Virus record (IMG/VR): IMGVR_UViG_3300034418_000009
Span: 1-30,648 of that record
From: a virus
DNA: 30,648 nucleotides
Strand: one strand, 5' to 3'
Position 1 is the first letter of the stretch; each line of letters begins with the position of its first letter. The notes beneath the pieces were generated by a model. That model saw only the letters and a program-made list of their open reading frames with translations. It ran no database searches and had not been told where the DNA came from. Shown here in pieces: positions 1-7,717 of the stretch. A program made the translations under genes and the position numbers.

Positions 1-111
1 GCAGACATCACAGGTGAAAGCACAGAGGTGCAAGCCATCTGCGCAGCCGTTCATACGCAAGCAGTAAAAGACGCATACGCAGCCCACATTGCGGCACAGG
101 CTGCAGAATAA
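1..111 (+). CDS. 3' end of a tail-region protein (partial)
   Basis: The first frame is open from base 1 to a TAA at 109-111 and encodes the last 36 residues of a protein that starts outside the window. The tail is Ala-rich (ends AAHIAAQAAE) and holds an AVHTQAVKDAY segment. That segment resembles AVVDATPQAVKDAV, encoded in an out-of-frame stretch near 4000, so the two genes may share a C-terminal module. The next gene starts 16 bases downstream behind a GGGGA ribosome-binding site, which supports this being a real gene end in the same tail operon. Its function cannot be told from 36 residues; a tail-fibre accessory role is inferred from position only. Confidence 0.6.
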   Translation, partial: ADITGESTEVQAICAAVHTQAVKDAYAAHIAAQAAE

Positions 112-127
112 TTACGGGGAAACTTAA

Positions 128-2419
128 ATGTCAAAAGCACGGACACTAGCCGATTTTATTTCAGACGGTAGCGAGTTTGCTGACGGTACTATTTCAGTAG
201 CGGAAGTGTCTGGTGCTGCCCCACTCGCAAGCCCTACGTTTACTGGTAACGTCGATCTAGGCGATAACGTACAAATTCGTCTAGGTGATGATAACGATCT
301 GCGTATTTACCATGATGTCTCCACTGGTAACAGCTACATCTGGGAACAAGGTACTGGCGGCGAGTTATGGGTTTTAGGTACTGATATTCGTTTCGCCAAT
401 ACGAATTTTAGTTCCAACTATGCACGATTTGTAGATGGCGGTGAAGTTGAACTGTTTCACGGTAATCAGATTAAACTCTCAACTGCCGCTGACGGGGTGG
501 ACATCACGGGTGACGTAGGTGCTACCACTGCCACTATCACAGGCACGGTAACGGCAGGTCAGTATGATAGCACAGAAGCCCTACCAACCGTCCGTCCTAG
601 CCTTCTGCTAGACTTTGCCAACAGCAAGACCCTTGATCCACGGATCACGTTTACCCGTGGCAGCACTGCGACTTACTGGGATGGTAAGACGACGACTAAG
701 GCTGAAGAGAATTTGCTACCGTATTCTACATCTTTCTTCGGTTGGAGTTTTGCCGCAGGGGTTACAACAACTTCTACTACAGAAACCGCCCCAGACGGAA
801 CTTCTACTGCTATAACTGTTCGTTCCTCTAACGCAGGAAATAGTGGTGTATACAGACAGATAGATGTCCCTATTGGGTCTACTGTATCGTTTTATGCTAA
901 GTATTCTAATTCAGATTGGGTAGCATTTTCGTCTGCTGCTCCCAACAATAACGTGTGGGCTTATTTTGATGTTACAAATGGCGCAGTAGGGTTTAGTTCT
1001 AATTGCACGGCATCAATTCAAAGTGTTGGTAATGGGTGGTACCGTTGCATATTGGCTAATATTCAAGATACTAATGATTATTACATCATCTCAATTGAAA
1101 ATAGTAATACTAATAGCAACCCTTGGGGCACTTCCTCCCCAACGATAGGTACTGAGATTACATTATGGGGGCCACAATTAGAACAACGGTCTAGTGTCAC
1201 AGCCTATACCCCAACCAACTCTAGTCCCATAGTGAAGTACCAACCGACACTGCAAACATCGGCATCAGGTGAGGCACGGTTTGACCACGATCCAGTGACA
1301 GGTGAAAGCAAGGGCTTGCTGATTGAGGAAAGTCGGACGAACCAAGTTACCTATTCTGAAGGTTTTAACGCTTCGGCTTGGAACCCTAGTGGAACACTTA
1401 ATACTAGGTATCCTAATTATGGAGTTGCCCCTGATGGCGGCGGTGACGCTTTAATGCTGTCTCCATCACAAAGCGCAGGGTCAGTAGAGCATAGGGTTAG
1501 ATTTATCTTGAGTGCTACTAGCAGTAACCCTGTTACAATGTCGTGCTACATGAAAGCGGCGGGACTTAGGTATGGTGCTTTTAGAGCGCAGATAAACGGT
1601 TATTGGCACCAGATTGTGTTTGACTTGGAACAGGGCGTAACAGGTAGCGCAGGAATAGCACCTGCCGATCCTGACTACCCGTTAAATGATGTTACTTCTT
1701 ATAGTATAAAAGACGTAGGTAACGGTTGGTATAGGTGTGTTGCGACATACCCGAATATAACAAATACAGATAGCTGCCAAATTCATGTCATGGATCAAGA
1801 TATGACCGATGCGGCATGGCAATCTGAAGCAAGCCAATATGGTTTTGGCATTCTCATCTGGGGAACGCAAGTAGAAGCTGGCTCCTTCCCAACGTCATAC
1901 ATCCCCACCTCTGGGTCTACTGTGACTAGGGCGGCTGATTATGCTGCAATGTCTTCTTCAGAGATAGGTTATTATGGTGGTGACTTTACAGTCTATTCTG
2001 CTTCAACTGTAGCAAGAGATAATACTGTGGGTGGGCCAACGCCTGTATTAATTGGTTCAAGGTTGGCTTCTAGCACTACACCACAAGGCGGTAATTATCA
2101 CTATCAGTACTATCGGGCAAACGGTGCTTCTGGTTCAACTATATATTTAGATAATACTATATATGCTGACACCAATCCAACTGGTACTATTACGGCTAAC
2201 CAAGAGTTAAGAATAGCAACTGCTTATAGTAAAGATGATTTTGCAACATCAGGTAATGGTGGAACTGTCTTAACAGATGCCTCTGTACCAGACCTTTATG
2301 GTATAAATAGTATTCATTTTGGGAATGGTGCGCAGTTATTAAATGGGCATTTGTCAAAAGTGGCATTCTGGAATGAACGTCTAACCAACGCCACACTGCA
2401 AGCAATGACGGAGGCATAA
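128..2419 (+). CDS. Tail fibre / receptor-binding protein with tandem carbohydrate-binding-like modules
   Basis: This 763-residue protein probably forms a distal tail fibre or spike that touches the host surface. The N-terminal 190 residues are short beta repeats rich in Gly, Asp and Thr (ASPTFTGNV, GDDNDLRIYHD), typical of phage fibre shafts. Two related jelly-roll modules follow. One starts near residue 194 (ENLLPYSTSFFGW, then TAPDGTSTA). The other starts near residue 400 (ESRTNQVTYSEGF, then APDGGGDA). Each ends in a WGPQLE or WGTQVE motif followed by a TSYIPT-type segment, as in carbohydrate-binding tail proteins. A laminin-G-like segment ends the protein (HLSKVAFWNERLTNATLQAM). The start has a GGGGA ribosome-binding site. 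No enzymatic motif was seen. The fibre call is solid; the ligand is unknown. Confidence 0.8.
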   Translation: MSKARTLADFISDGSEFADGTISVAEVSGAAPLASPTFTGNVDLGDNVQIRLGDDNDLRIYHDVSTGNSYIWEQGTGGELWVLGTDIRFANTNFSSNYARFVDGGEVELFHGNQIKLSTAADGVDITGDVGATTATITGTVTAGQYDSTEALPTVRPSLLLDFANSKTLDPRITFTRGSTATYWDGKTTTKAEENLLPYSTSFFGWSFAAGVTTTSTTETAPDGTSTAITVRSSNAGNSGVYRQIDVPIGSTVSFYAKYSNSDWVAFSSAAPNNNVWAYFDVTNGAVGFSSNCTASIQSVGNGWYRCILANIQDTNDYYIISIENSNTNSNPWGTSSPTIGTEITLWGPQLEQRSSVTAYTPTNSSPIVKYQPTLQTSASGEARFDHDPVTGESKGLLIEESRTNQVTYSEGFNASAWNPSGTLNTRYPNYGVAPDGGGDALMLSPSQSAGSVEHRVRFILSATSSNPVTMSCYMKAAGLRYGAFRAQINGYWHQIVFDLEQGVTGSAGIAPADPDYPLNDVTSYSIKDVGNGWYRCVATYPNITNTDSCQIHVMDQDMTDAAWQSEASQYGFGILIWGTQVEAGSFPTSYIPTSGSTVTRAADYAAMSSSEIGYYGGDFTVYSASTVARDNTVGGPTPVLIGSRLASSTTPQGGNYHYQYYRANGASGSTIYLDNTIYADTNPTGTITANQELRIATAYSKDDFATSGNGGTVLTDASVPDLYGINSIHFGNGAQLLNGHLSKVAFWNERLTNATLQAMTEA

Positions 2420-2422
2420 GCT

Positions 2423-2806
2423 ATGACAACCTATTACCTCAAAGCCACCTCCGAAGCTGCACTCTGGGAAGCCCTAGAAGCTGCATCGCTGGCGCACAAA
2501 GAGTATGACCCCACTGATGCACTCAACAGTCGTCCAGACGATCTAGAGCCTGACGCAGAGTGGGACGGCCCTAGCGGTGCATACGAGTGGATGGCAGACA
2601 CGCCCATGCTAGACATCATCGGCACTATGTACCGTGAGACAGGCACTATGCTGACTGACGGTGAGGGCATGGAATACCCTGAGATGGAAGCGATTGAGGG
2701 CTATCACGCAAACCTACGGGAAGAACTTACGGCTGCACAGGAAGCGGAACTACCGACTGTGGATGCACCTGCAACGCCCTACCGCAAATGGGCAGGAGAT
2801 AACTAA
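2423..2806 (+). CDS. Small tail-fibre accessory protein
   Basis: This is an acidic 127-residue protein starting 3 bases after the fibre stop, with GGAGG (inside the upstream gene) as its ribosome-binding site. Its start (MTTYYLKATSEAALWEALEAA) and end (YHANLREELTAAQ, then APATPYRKWAGD) resemble small proteins found beside tail-fibre genes in temperate phages of alphaproteobacteria. Those generally begin with a similar MTTYxLxA stretch and end in an APxTPxRxWA motif. No catalytic residues are evident. Its stop overlaps the next start (TAATG), so the two are translationally coupled. It is likely a fibre assembly or attachment factor, inferred from position. Confidence 0.6.
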   Translation: MTTYYLKATSEAALWEALEAASLAHKEYDPTDALNSRPDDLEPDAEWDGPSGAYEWMADTPMLDIIGTMYRETGTMLTDGEGMEYPEMEAIEGYHANLREELTAAQEAELPTVDAPATPYRKWAGDN

Positions 2807-3645
2807 TGGCTAAACTAATCGGAACAGACCCCAATCAGGTGCCTACAAATGCTGACTTAGGCGATATGGCCTACAAGAATGGCGATAACCTAAAAGCAGG
2901 GCCACTTACAGTTGTAGATGAAAGCGTGTCCATTGGTGGTCAGGCACCTACTACTGTTTTTGATATTAACGTAGAAAGACCTATCGGCACTACGATTAGA
3001 CTTTACGGTTCTAATAACTCAGGCGCACAGACGTTGTACGAGAGTTTTAACGGTAAGGACTTTCGTGTTGGCATAGAAAACAGTTCAGGCAGTTTAGGAT
3101 ATGGCTCTGCCGCATATGATCGCTACCTATTTAGCGAAGGCTCATTTCCTATTACCTTCTCCACGGATAGTACGGAGCGTATGCGTATCTGGCAAAGCGG
3201 TGAGGTTAGAAAACAATATCAACCTGCCTTCTTGTTGCACACCACAACAACCACACAAACCACAAGTTCAGGTTCTTGGGCAACTATCACCATGAATTAT
3301 GAGGCTTATGATGTTGGTGGAAACTTTGCATCAAATACATTCACTGCACCTGTAACAGGTAAATATCAAATGAATGTTCAACTTTTGGTTTCTGCCATAG
3401 ATACCGCCGCCAATTATTATGTTCTTGATTGTTCCACAAGCAATCGGAATTATCATTATCTTTTCTATCCAGGAAACGTACTTAGTGCCGACACTAGTTT
3501 TCAGTTTATTTGGTCATTCGTCGCAGACATGGATCAAGGCGACACGGCGTTTCTTAGAATAAATCAAAATGGCGGCACACTTAATCAGACAACCGTTGTA
3601 GCCGATTCTAACTACACCAGATGGTCAGGCTATATGCTGGGATAA
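2806..3645 (+). CDS. Tail fibre protein with C-terminal C1q-like domain
   Basis: This 279-residue protein has an N-terminal region (DPNQVPTNADLGDMAY, then a beta-rich segment ending STERMRIWQSGEV) of the kind that anchors phage fibres. Its C-terminal part, about residues 145-279, reads as a C1q/TNF-like jelly roll. The landmarks are SGSWATITMNYEAYD, then SNTFTAPVTGKYQMNVQLLV, then FIWSFVADMDQGDTAFLRI, ending in SNYTRWSGYMLG. C1q-like heads form trimers and bind glycans or proteins, so this looks like a second receptor-binding component. It starts through TAATG coupling with the preceding gene. A gap of 35 bases with an AAGGAG site leads to the next gene. Confidence 0.75.
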   Translation: MAKLIGTDPNQVPTNADLGDMAYKNGDNLKAGPLTVVDESVSIGGQAPTTVFDINVERPIGTTIRLYGSNNSGAQTLYESFNGKDFRVGIENSSGSLGYGSAAYDRYLFSEGSFPITFSTDSTERMRIWQSGEVRKQYQPAFLLHTTTTTQTTSSGSWATITMNYEAYDVGGNFASNTFTAPVTGKYQMNVQLLVSAIDTAANYYVLDCSTSNRNYHYLFYPGNVLSADTSFQFIWSFVADMDQGDTAFLRINQNGGTLNQTTVVADSNYTRWSGYMLG

Positions 3646-3680
3646 TGGGCGAAATAACCCTCACATAAAGGAGTGAAACA

Positions 3681-3953
3681 ATGGCAGTAACAATCACAAT
3701 CACGGTAGATGATACAGACGAAAAGGTTTTGTTAAATGATCTACTGGACATCCAAGAATGGGTGCAAGGCGCAGTTGATGGTAAGATCAACAACTGTTGG
3801 AAGCGTATGCAGCAAAACTGGACGCAACAACTTATGAATGATGATACCTTTACTGATCCCATCCCAAGTAACAAAGCTGATTTTGTAACTTTGGTGACAT
3901 CACGGGATGACTACCAAACACGTTCAGAGCGTGATGCAGCGCAAGAGGTGTAA
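3681..3953 (+). CDS. Small tail-region protein of unknown function
   Basis: This is a 90-residue protein with a good ribosome-binding site (AAGGAG). It starts with an alternating beta stretch (MAVTITITVDDTDEKVLL), followed by helical sequence with several Trp residues (WVQGAVDGKINNCWKRMQQ), and ends in a charged SERDAAQEV. I do not recognise a named domain. Similar short proteins accompany fibre genes in marine phages. The stop is followed by about 80 bases in which another frame continues with coding-like Ala-rich sequence, so the gene may have been longer before a frameshift. Confidence 0.6.
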   Translation: MAVTITITVDDTDEKVLLNDLLDIQEWVQGAVDGKINNCWKRMQQNWTQQLMNDDTFTDPIPSNKADFVTLVTSRDDYQTRSERDAAQEV

Positions 3954-4032
3954 ATCGTTGTGCAACGAAGAACGTGCAGCGGCACAGGCGGTAGTCGATG
4001 CTACGCCGCAAGCAGTTAAGGATGCGGTATAA
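3934..4032 (+). pseudogene. Coding-like 3' remnant after a probable frameshift
   Basis: In the frame other than that of the 3681-3953 gene, an ATG at 3934 is followed by 32 codons ending ERAAAQAVVDATPQAVKDAV and a TAA at 4030-4032. This Ala-rich tail resembles the protein end at bases 1-111 (AICAAVHTQAVKDAY). There is no ribosome-binding site for an independent start. The simplest reading is that the upstream gene once continued into this frame and an indel near 3940-3955 now truncates it. A programmed frameshift or a sequencing error is possible. The next gene has its own AAGGAG site directly after. Confidence 0.4.
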
Positions 4033-4047
4033 CTAAGGAGAAAAGCA

Positions 4048-4266
4048 ATGGCAGAAAAAAAGCAAACCATTGTCATCAACGACAAAGAATATGACGCAGA
4101 GAGTTTTACTGATCAGCAAAAGATCATGGTAAATCACATTGCAGACTTAAATCGAAAGATTGATACTACTCAATTTAACCTCGATCAACTGAACGTAGGC
4201 AAGCAAGCCTTCGTAGAACTACTGACTAAAAGTCTAGCACAAGAAGAAGTAGAAGAAGCAGCATAA
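4048..4266 (+). CDS. Small coiled-coil phage protein
   Basis: This is a 72-residue protein with a strong ribosome-binding site (AAGGAG, 8 bases before ATG). It starts with a beta hairpin (IVINDKEYDAESF), followed by one long amphipathic helix (QKIMVNHIADLNRKIDTTQFN to LLTKSLAQEE) and an acidic end. This ubiquitin-like-hairpin plus helix pattern is common in small proteins of marine T4-like and podovirus genomes, where it is usually listed as unknown. It is the last gene before the 4272-4300 promoter. No function is assigned. Confidence 0.65.
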   Translation: MAEKKQTIVINDKEYDAESFTDQQKIMVNHIADLNRKIDTTQFNLDQLNVGKQAFVELLTKSLAQEEVEEAA

Positions 4267-4271
4267 TCTTC

Positions 4272-4300
4272 TTGAAAAGCAATTAACTAAGTGCTATACT
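4272..4300 (+). promoter_or_regulatory. Sigma70-type promoter for the virion/lysis operon
   Basis: TTGAAA at 4272-4277 and TATACT at 4295-4300 are separated by 17 bases, an optimal sigma70 arrangement, and a TGC precedes the -10 (extended -10). The spacer and -10 contain the AATTAACTAAGTGCTATA motif that recurs in three other intergenic control regions, so this promoter is probably controlled by a DNA-binding protein. The first gene downstream starts at 4333. Confidence 0.7.
4280..4300 (+). promoter_or_regulatory. Shared operator-like motif, copy 1
   Basis: The sequence CAATTAACTAAGTGCTATAC matches three other intergenic sites (21827-21841, 25367-25387, 26743-26763). It overlaps the spacer and -10 of the promoter at 4272-4300, a position typical of repressor operators. 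Confidence 0.5.
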
Positions 4301-4332
4301 GATTGCATACTAAATTATTTAACTAGGTACGT

Positions 4333-4800
4333 ATGACCGTCTATGTTCGACGGCTCAGAGAGACAGACCTCCCCGCTGTACTGAAGATAGCCAAATGGCT
4401 ACACGACAATTCTAGATACAGCGTATTCACTTACAAAGAAGAAAAAGTAAGACAGCTTCTCTCCATGAGCCTACAGCCCAAAAGCCCTGTATTTGTAGCG
4501 GTTGCTCTTAGACAAGGCTCAGATGAAATACTCGGTTATTTTCATGGCTACGTAGACTACCACTACTTTAGTGACATGAAGTATGCGGGAGACTGGGCGG
4601 TGTGTATTCTACCAGAACACCGTAGATATGCACCGCTCATTTTAAAGCAAATGGTCCACGCTTTCGAAAAATGGGGCCGCAAGAATGGCGCAGAAGAAAT
4701 CTCTATCGGCGCGTCTACTGAAGCCTACGGAACTGGCTACAAAAAATTTCTGGAAAGGATGGGCTACAGGGACGTAGGATTCCTAGCCGTGAAAGGATAA
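4333..4800 (+). CDS. GNAT-family N-acetyltransferase-like protein
   Basis: This 155-residue protein has the GNAT fold order. A beta1-helix start (VYVRRLRETDLPAVLKIAKW) is followed by a central beta strand pair (PVFVAVALRQ, then EILGYFHGYVDYHYF). Next comes the acetyl-CoA strand and helix (WAVCILPEHRRYAPLILKQM) and a late strand-helix (ISIGASTEAYGTGYKKFLERMGY). GNAT enzymes transfer acetyl groups to amines. Here the pyrophosphate-binding loop, usually Q/RxxGxG/A, reads RRYAPL without its glycines, so catalysis may be altered. Close relatives occur in many podoviruses beside virion genes, with unknown substrate. It is the first gene after the strong promoter, with only a weak ribosome-binding site. 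Confidence 0.7.
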   Translation: MTVYVRRLRETDLPAVLKIAKWLHDNSRYSVFTYKEEKVRQLLSMSLQPKSPVFVAVALRQGSDEILGYFHGYVDYHYFSDMKYAGDWAVCILPEHRRYAPLILKQMVHAFEKWGRKNGAEEISIGASTEAYGTGYKKFLERMGYRDVGFLAVKG

Positions 4801-4804
4801 AGAC

Positions 4805-6562
4805 ATGAGTTTTAACAAAAGCACCACGGTCACTAACACGGGGCTAGGAGATGATCAGTATAAACAGCTTCAGAACAATCAGACTGGGCTGGGTACGCAG
4901 ATCGAAGAGGGCTTCTCTGGCGCGGGTACTAAGCTAGATAATATATCTACTGGGGTCACTGGACTAGGGTCTAAAATCGACACAGGCTTCACTGGAGCAG
5001 GTGCGAAGATGGACACTGGCTTCACTAACCTGACTGAGCTTTTAAACTCTTACGGCACTAGTATGGCAGACAACTTCACTGACGCTTCTACAGGCCGTGA
5101 GCAGTATTATAACAACCTACTGACTGCCCTAGAGAATAACACTGGTGGCCTACAGTCTTCCCTAGACACGGGCTTTGCGGCGGCTGGTGGTCGCTTCGAT
5201 ACTCTAGACGACAGCGTAGGCAACGTACAATCGTCCGTGGACACAGTCGGTGACAACGTAAATAACGTACAGTCCACTGTAGACGCTGGCTTCGATGCCG
5301 CTGGCTCTCGCTTTGACACTGTAGACGCTGGCATGGCTGATGCCGCTAGTGAACGTGCCGCGAATGCTGACGCAGTCAATACTCAGCTTACGAATACACA
5401 GGCTAATATCCTCGGCGGTCAGGGTGACCTGCAGGGGAGCCTAGACACTATGTCATCTACTGCAGATACCTATGCAACTCAGATGATGGCTAACCAAGAC
5501 AATCTACAAGCTGGACAAGACGAGTTTAAGTCTAGCTTCGACACCTACGTAGATCGTTACGGTCAGGATACGGAACTGGCGCAACAAACTCGCGCAGACC
5601 TCGCAACGGCACAGGCTAACCAGACTGATCGTCTGCGTGAGGACTTGGGTAACTTTGCTCAGGCGGCTGCTCAGGGGCAGACTAACTTGGCTCAACAGAT
5701 TGGTACTCTGGGTACTGGCATTGATACTGGGTTCCAGCAACTCGGTAGTGACGTAGGCACTGGCTTCGCAGAGGCTTCTCTAGCAGACCAGACTGCACAG
5801 CAAGCCTTGTCCATTCGCCTCGGTAATGTTCGTGATCTTATTCAGACTACTGCAGACACAATTGGTGTTGAGACTAAGCAGCAATACCAGACACTCGCCA
5901 ACTCCTTCGATGAGAACGGTAACCTCATTGCCAACGCAATCGACGAGCAGGGTAATACAATTAGCCGTGCTATGGATGACCAAGGCAACGTCATTGAGCG
6001 TAAGCTGGATGCTAACGGCAACGAGATTAGTGCAGTACAGATGAACGTAGGCACTATGCTGGATAATGCGGAGCAGTATGAACGCTCACTACTTGGGCAG
6101 ATTGACCAACGCTTTGACAGTGCTGAAGCAAATACTAATACAGAGCTACGTGCAATTGCATCTGGCTTCAGCGCACAGGATAAGAAGCTGGATACTCAGG
6201 CACGTGACTTGTCTCGGATTGCTGCAGAGCAGACTGATCTAGACGTTAATATGCGTAACGAGTTCCGCGAGTTGGGTCAGGCATTCGACGACCAAGGTAA
6301 CCTAATCCAGAACAGCATCTCGGATAATGGTACATCAATTTCACGCGCAGTAGATGATAACGGTAACCTACTGCTAAGAGCCTTCGATGCGGGAGGCAAC
6401 CGTATAGGGGATCAGGTTCTAAACATCAATCAGAGCCTGAATAGACTATCTCAACTAAATATGCGTCAGGGAGCAAACGTATCAATGGGCAACCTAAGCC
6501 CAGCGATGTCAGCCAATACACCTAATACTGGCTTCGCATCGCCTTATGCAACGACAGGATAA
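4805..6562 (+). CDS. Large repeat-rich coiled-coil virion protein
   Basis: This 585-residue protein has no cysteine-rich or catalytic motif and is built from repeats. The first 90 residues carry GF-x-GAG-x-K-x-D units (GFSGAGTKLDN, GFTGAGAKMDT). The middle is helical and rich in Asp, Gln and Ala. Two blocks of four 11-residue units (residues 369-412 and 495-538) follow the pattern D-x-x-G-N-x-I-x-x-x-hydrophobic. Hendecad repeats form right-handed or parallel coiled coils, so an elongated virion component such as a tail fibre, tail-tube or internal core protein is likely. It starts behind AAAGGA and lies between the GNAT gene and the lysis cassette. The virion role is inferred from context. 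Confidence 0.6.
   Translation: MSFNKSTTVTNTGLGDDQYKQLQNNQTGLGTQIEEGFSGAGTKLDNISTGVTGLGSKIDTGFTGAGAKMDTGFTNLTELLNSYGTSMADNFTDASTGREQYYNNLLTALENNTGGLQSSLDTGFAAAGGRFDTLDDSVGNVQSSVDTVGDNVNNVQSTVDAGFDAAGSRFDTVDAGMADAASERAANADAVNTQLTNTQANILGGQGDLQGSLDTMSSTADTYATQMMANQDNLQAGQDEFKSSFDTYVDRYGQDTELAQQTRADLATAQANQTDRLREDLGNFAQAAAQGQTNLAQQIGTLGTGIDTGFQQLGSDVGTGFAEASLADQTAQQALSIRLGNVRDLIQTTADTIGVETKQQYQTLANSFDENGNLIANAIDEQGNTISRAMDDQGNVIERKLDANGNEISAVQMNVGTMLDNAEQYERSLLGQIDQRFDSAEANTNTELRAIASGFSAQDKKLDTQARDLSRIAAEQTDLDVNMRNEFRELGQAFDDQGNLIQNSISDNGTSISRAVDDNGNLLLRAFDAGGNRIGDQVLNINQSLNRLSQLNMRQGANVSMGNLSPAMSANTPNTGFASPYATTG
5909..6040 (+). repeat. Four tandem 33-bp (11-codon) repeats, block 1
   Basis: Codons 369-412 of the 585-residue protein encode DENGNLIANAI, DEQGNTISRAM, DDQGNVIERKL and DANGNEISAVQ. 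The 11-residue period with conserved D1, G4, N5 and I7 is visible directly. Confidence 0.8.
6287..6418 (+). repeat. Four tandem 33-bp (11-codon) repeats, block 2
   Basis: Codons 495-538 encode DDQGNLIQNSI, SDNGTSISRAV, DDNGNLLLRAF and DAGGNRIGDQV. This is the same unit as block 1, with 82 residues of heptad-like helix between the blocks. Confidence 0.8.
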
Positions 6563-6565
6563 GTA

Positions 6566-7297
6566 ATGCACCCAACCTCAGTATCAAAAGACTGTATTGA
6601 ACTCGTTAAGAAGTTTGAAGGATTACACAAGCTAAAGGACGATGGCCTAGTACACGCATATCGCTGCCCCGCTGGAAAGTGGACGCTAGGATATGGCGCA
6701 ACTAAGGGTATTCGCTCTGGTATGAAGTGTACCGTGGCAGAGGCAGAGCAGCGTCTAATAGATGATCTTAACGAACACGCAAAGATAGTTAAGAAGTCTG
6801 TTAACGTGCCACTGACCCAAGGACAGTTTGATGCGCTGACATCCTTCGTATTCAACTTAGGCGGCGGGGCGTTCAGGTCATCAACTTTGCTAAAGCGTCT
6901 GAACAGCGGAAATTACGACGAATGCCCAGAGCAGATCATGCGCTGGAACAAGGCCAGAGTAGACGGCAAGCTACAGCCCCTTCGTGGGCTTACTCGTCGC
7001 CGCGCTGCAGAGGCAGCAATCTTTAGTCGTGATGCCCAGCTACCCTCCGACGAGGGTGGTCCTGAGATGCCCCAGAAGCCTACGGCAGAGCATCCCAAGC
7101 CCCTAACCAAGTCTAAGACTATGGCAGGTGTAGGACTTGCGGGTGCGGCTACGGGTCTTAATGAGGTAGCAGGTGAGCTACAGGGGCTAGTTCCCTACGC
7201 AGACAGCCTCAAAACCATCTTCTTAATCTGTGCTATCGGCGGCATCGCCTTGGCAGCATACGCTCGATACAAGGACAATAAAGAAGGTATCCACTGA
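6566..7297 (+). CDS. Endolysin, GH24 lysozyme with C-terminal membrane segment
   Basis: This protein cleaves the glycan of peptidoglycan at lysis. Residues 10-160 show the GH24 (T4/P22-type lysozyme) signature. It has the catalytic Glu in KKFEG (E18), then CPAGKWTLGYG with C34 at the position often Asp or Cys, and T40. The RRRAAEAAIF helix follows (the family's RRxxEaxLf). A KLKDDGLV loop lengthens the spacing between E18 and C34 to 15 residues, against the usual 8. A Pro-rich linker (about 165-185) leads to a C-terminal hydrophobic helix (LKTIFLICAIGGIALAAYA, about 217-235) and a basic tail. The enzyme is thus probably membrane-anchored, or the helix has a holin-like role. The spanin pair follows directly (TGATG overlap). 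No separate holin was found. Confidence 0.85.
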   Translation: MHPTSVSKDCIELVKKFEGLHKLKDDGLVHAYRCPAGKWTLGYGATKGIRSGMKCTVAEAEQRLIDDLNEHAKIVKKSVNVPLTQGQFDALTSFVFNLGGGAFRSSTLLKRLNSGNYDECPEQIMRWNKARVDGKLQPLRGLTRRRAAEAAIFSRDAQLPSDEGGPEMPQKPTAEHPKPLTKSKTMAGVGLAGAATGLNEVAGELQGLVPYADSLKTIFLICAIGGIALAAYARYKDNKEGIH

Positions 7298-7536
7298 TGT
7301 TTATCTTCGGCAAGATTAAGAGTTACATCATTGGCGCATTGGCCCTAGCCCTGCCTATTATTTACGTAATGGGCAAGGTGCGTGGGGCAGCTAATGAGAA
7401 GAATAAAGTCCTGAAGGACGATCTACAGGCGCAAAAAAAGGCGACTGATTTTTACAAAGCGATGGCAGAGCATGAAGACGATAATATTGATGATCGTAAG
7501 TCTCTCACTGACAGGTTGCGCGGGAGCGGTCTATAG
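7297..7536 (+). CDS. Inner-membrane spanin (Rz-like)
   Basis: This is a 79-residue protein with an N-terminal membrane helix (IGALALALPIIYVM, residues 12-25), then a charged periplasmic coiled coil (KNKVLKDDLQAQKKATDFYKA) ending in RLRGSGL. That is the layout of i-spanins (Rz, DUF2681-like), which bridge to an outer-membrane lipoprotein and fuse the two membranes in the last lysis step. It overlaps the endolysin stop (TGATG). Its 3' end overlaps the start of the lipoprotein gene in another frame, as in the lambda Rz/Rz1 arrangement. It implies a Gram-negative host. Confidence 0.75.
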   Translation: MFIFGKIKSYIIGALALALPIIYVMGKVRGAANEKNKVLKDDLQAQKKATDFYKAMAEHEDDNIDDRKSLTDRLRGSGL

Positions 7537-7717
7537 GACCAAGCTGGACGTTTATTGTCCACCAATCTCACAATACTCAACAGAATGGAACGAAGAGTTA
7601 GCCACTGAGCTAGATGCGTTACCTGAAGACTACACGACAATCCCAATGGCAATAGCAGACTACGCAAAGTTGCGGGACCGTATTCGTGCGTGTGAAACAG
7701 AGAAGGGTAAACTATAA
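7472..7717 (+). CDS. Outer-membrane lipoprotein spanin (Rz1-like)
   Basis: This 81-residue protein begins with a lipoprotein signal peptide (MKTIILMIVSLSLTGCAGA). The lipobox is LTGC, with Cys17 as the predicted lipidated residue. The mature part is about 65 residues (YCPPISQYSTEWNEELATEL). The gene starts inside the i-spanin gene, overlapping it by 65 bases in another frame, and extends 181 bases beyond it. This is the overlapping-spanin architecture. Its stop overlaps the next start (TAATG). Confidence 0.8.
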   Translation: MKTIILMIVSLSLTGCAGAVYRTKLDVYCPPISQYSTEWNEELATELDALPEDYTTIPMAIADYAKLRDRIRACETEKGKL

